The position numbers and the translations under genes are program-made. Positions 10,746-10,760 of a stretch of DNA of 10,760 bases are shown here, piece after piece. How positions within the stretch are numbered: position 1 is the first letter of the stretch; each line of letters starts with the position of its first letter. The notes beneath the pieces are model-generated. The model made no database searches. It had not been told where the DNA came from and worked only from the letters and a program-made list of their open reading frames with translations. This stretch comes from Alphaproteobacteria bacterium (lineage in GTDB: Bacteria; Pseudomonadota; Alphaproteobacteria; Geminicoccales; Geminicoccaceae). The DNA lies in contig JALSGW010000331.1 of NCBI GenBank assembly GCA_026982585.1, forward strand, positions 1 to 10,760, in the 5' to 3' direction.

Positions 10746-10760
10746 GCAATCCGGTGTTCG
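10742..10760 (+). CDS. grxD: Monothiol glutaredoxin, first six codons (runs off the right edge)
   Basis: Only MSNPVF is visible. An ATG at 10742 overlaps the stop of bolA as ATGA and has GGGAG six bases upstream (10731-10735). The N-terminus and the position after bolA fit the Grx4-type monothiol glutaredoxin, which carries a [2Fe-2S] cluster with glutathione and BolA. The CGFS active site lies outside the window, so this call depends on the start signal, six residues and gene order. Confidence 0.6.

Overview
This window is a very GC-rich chromosomal stretch with the gene content and order of an alphaproteobacterium. The signs are the run purC-purS-purQ-purL-bolA-grx, the run aminotransferase-homoserine dehydrogenase-class II fructose bisphosphatase-recJ beside a class I PHA synthase, and a promoter whose -10 reads CTATAT, the form common in that class. 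I cannot place it lower than class from the sequence alone. Coding density is close to complete. I see no tRNA, rRNA, insertion sequence, CRISPR array or phage gene.

Left part (1-1070): the first 161 codons of a class I poly(3-hydroxyalkanoate) synthase run leftward off the window edge. They diverge from a small proline/alanine-rich lipoprotein of unknown function that reads rightward. The gap of about 120 bases between them must hold the start signals of both.

Middle part (1120-6449): four rightward genes overlap end to start and look like one transcript. They are alaC (alanine-type aminotransferase), hom (homoserine dehydrogenase with ACT domain), glpX (class II fructose-1,6-bisphosphatase) and recJ (single-strand DNA exonuclease). 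The first three link pyruvate/alanine, the aspartate-derived amino acids and gluconeogenesis; recJ is a DNA repair gene riding along.

Right part (6450-10760): a 128-base gap carries a convincing promoter and a GC-rich leader hairpin. It opens a purine operon, purC-purS-purQ-purL. PurS, PurQ and the short-form PurL are the three subunits of FGAM synthase, and PurC acts later in the same pathway. The operon runs straight into bolA and the first six codons of a monothiol glutaredoxin (grxD), a pair whose products act together in iron-sulfur cluster handling.

The window looks like well-conserved housekeeping DNA. I found no sign of a new biological system. The points worth a second look are small: the unknown lipoprotein, C-terminal tails of AlaC and PurL that read into the next gene's start signals, a repeated GTGA/ATGA stop-start coupling, and the purC leader.
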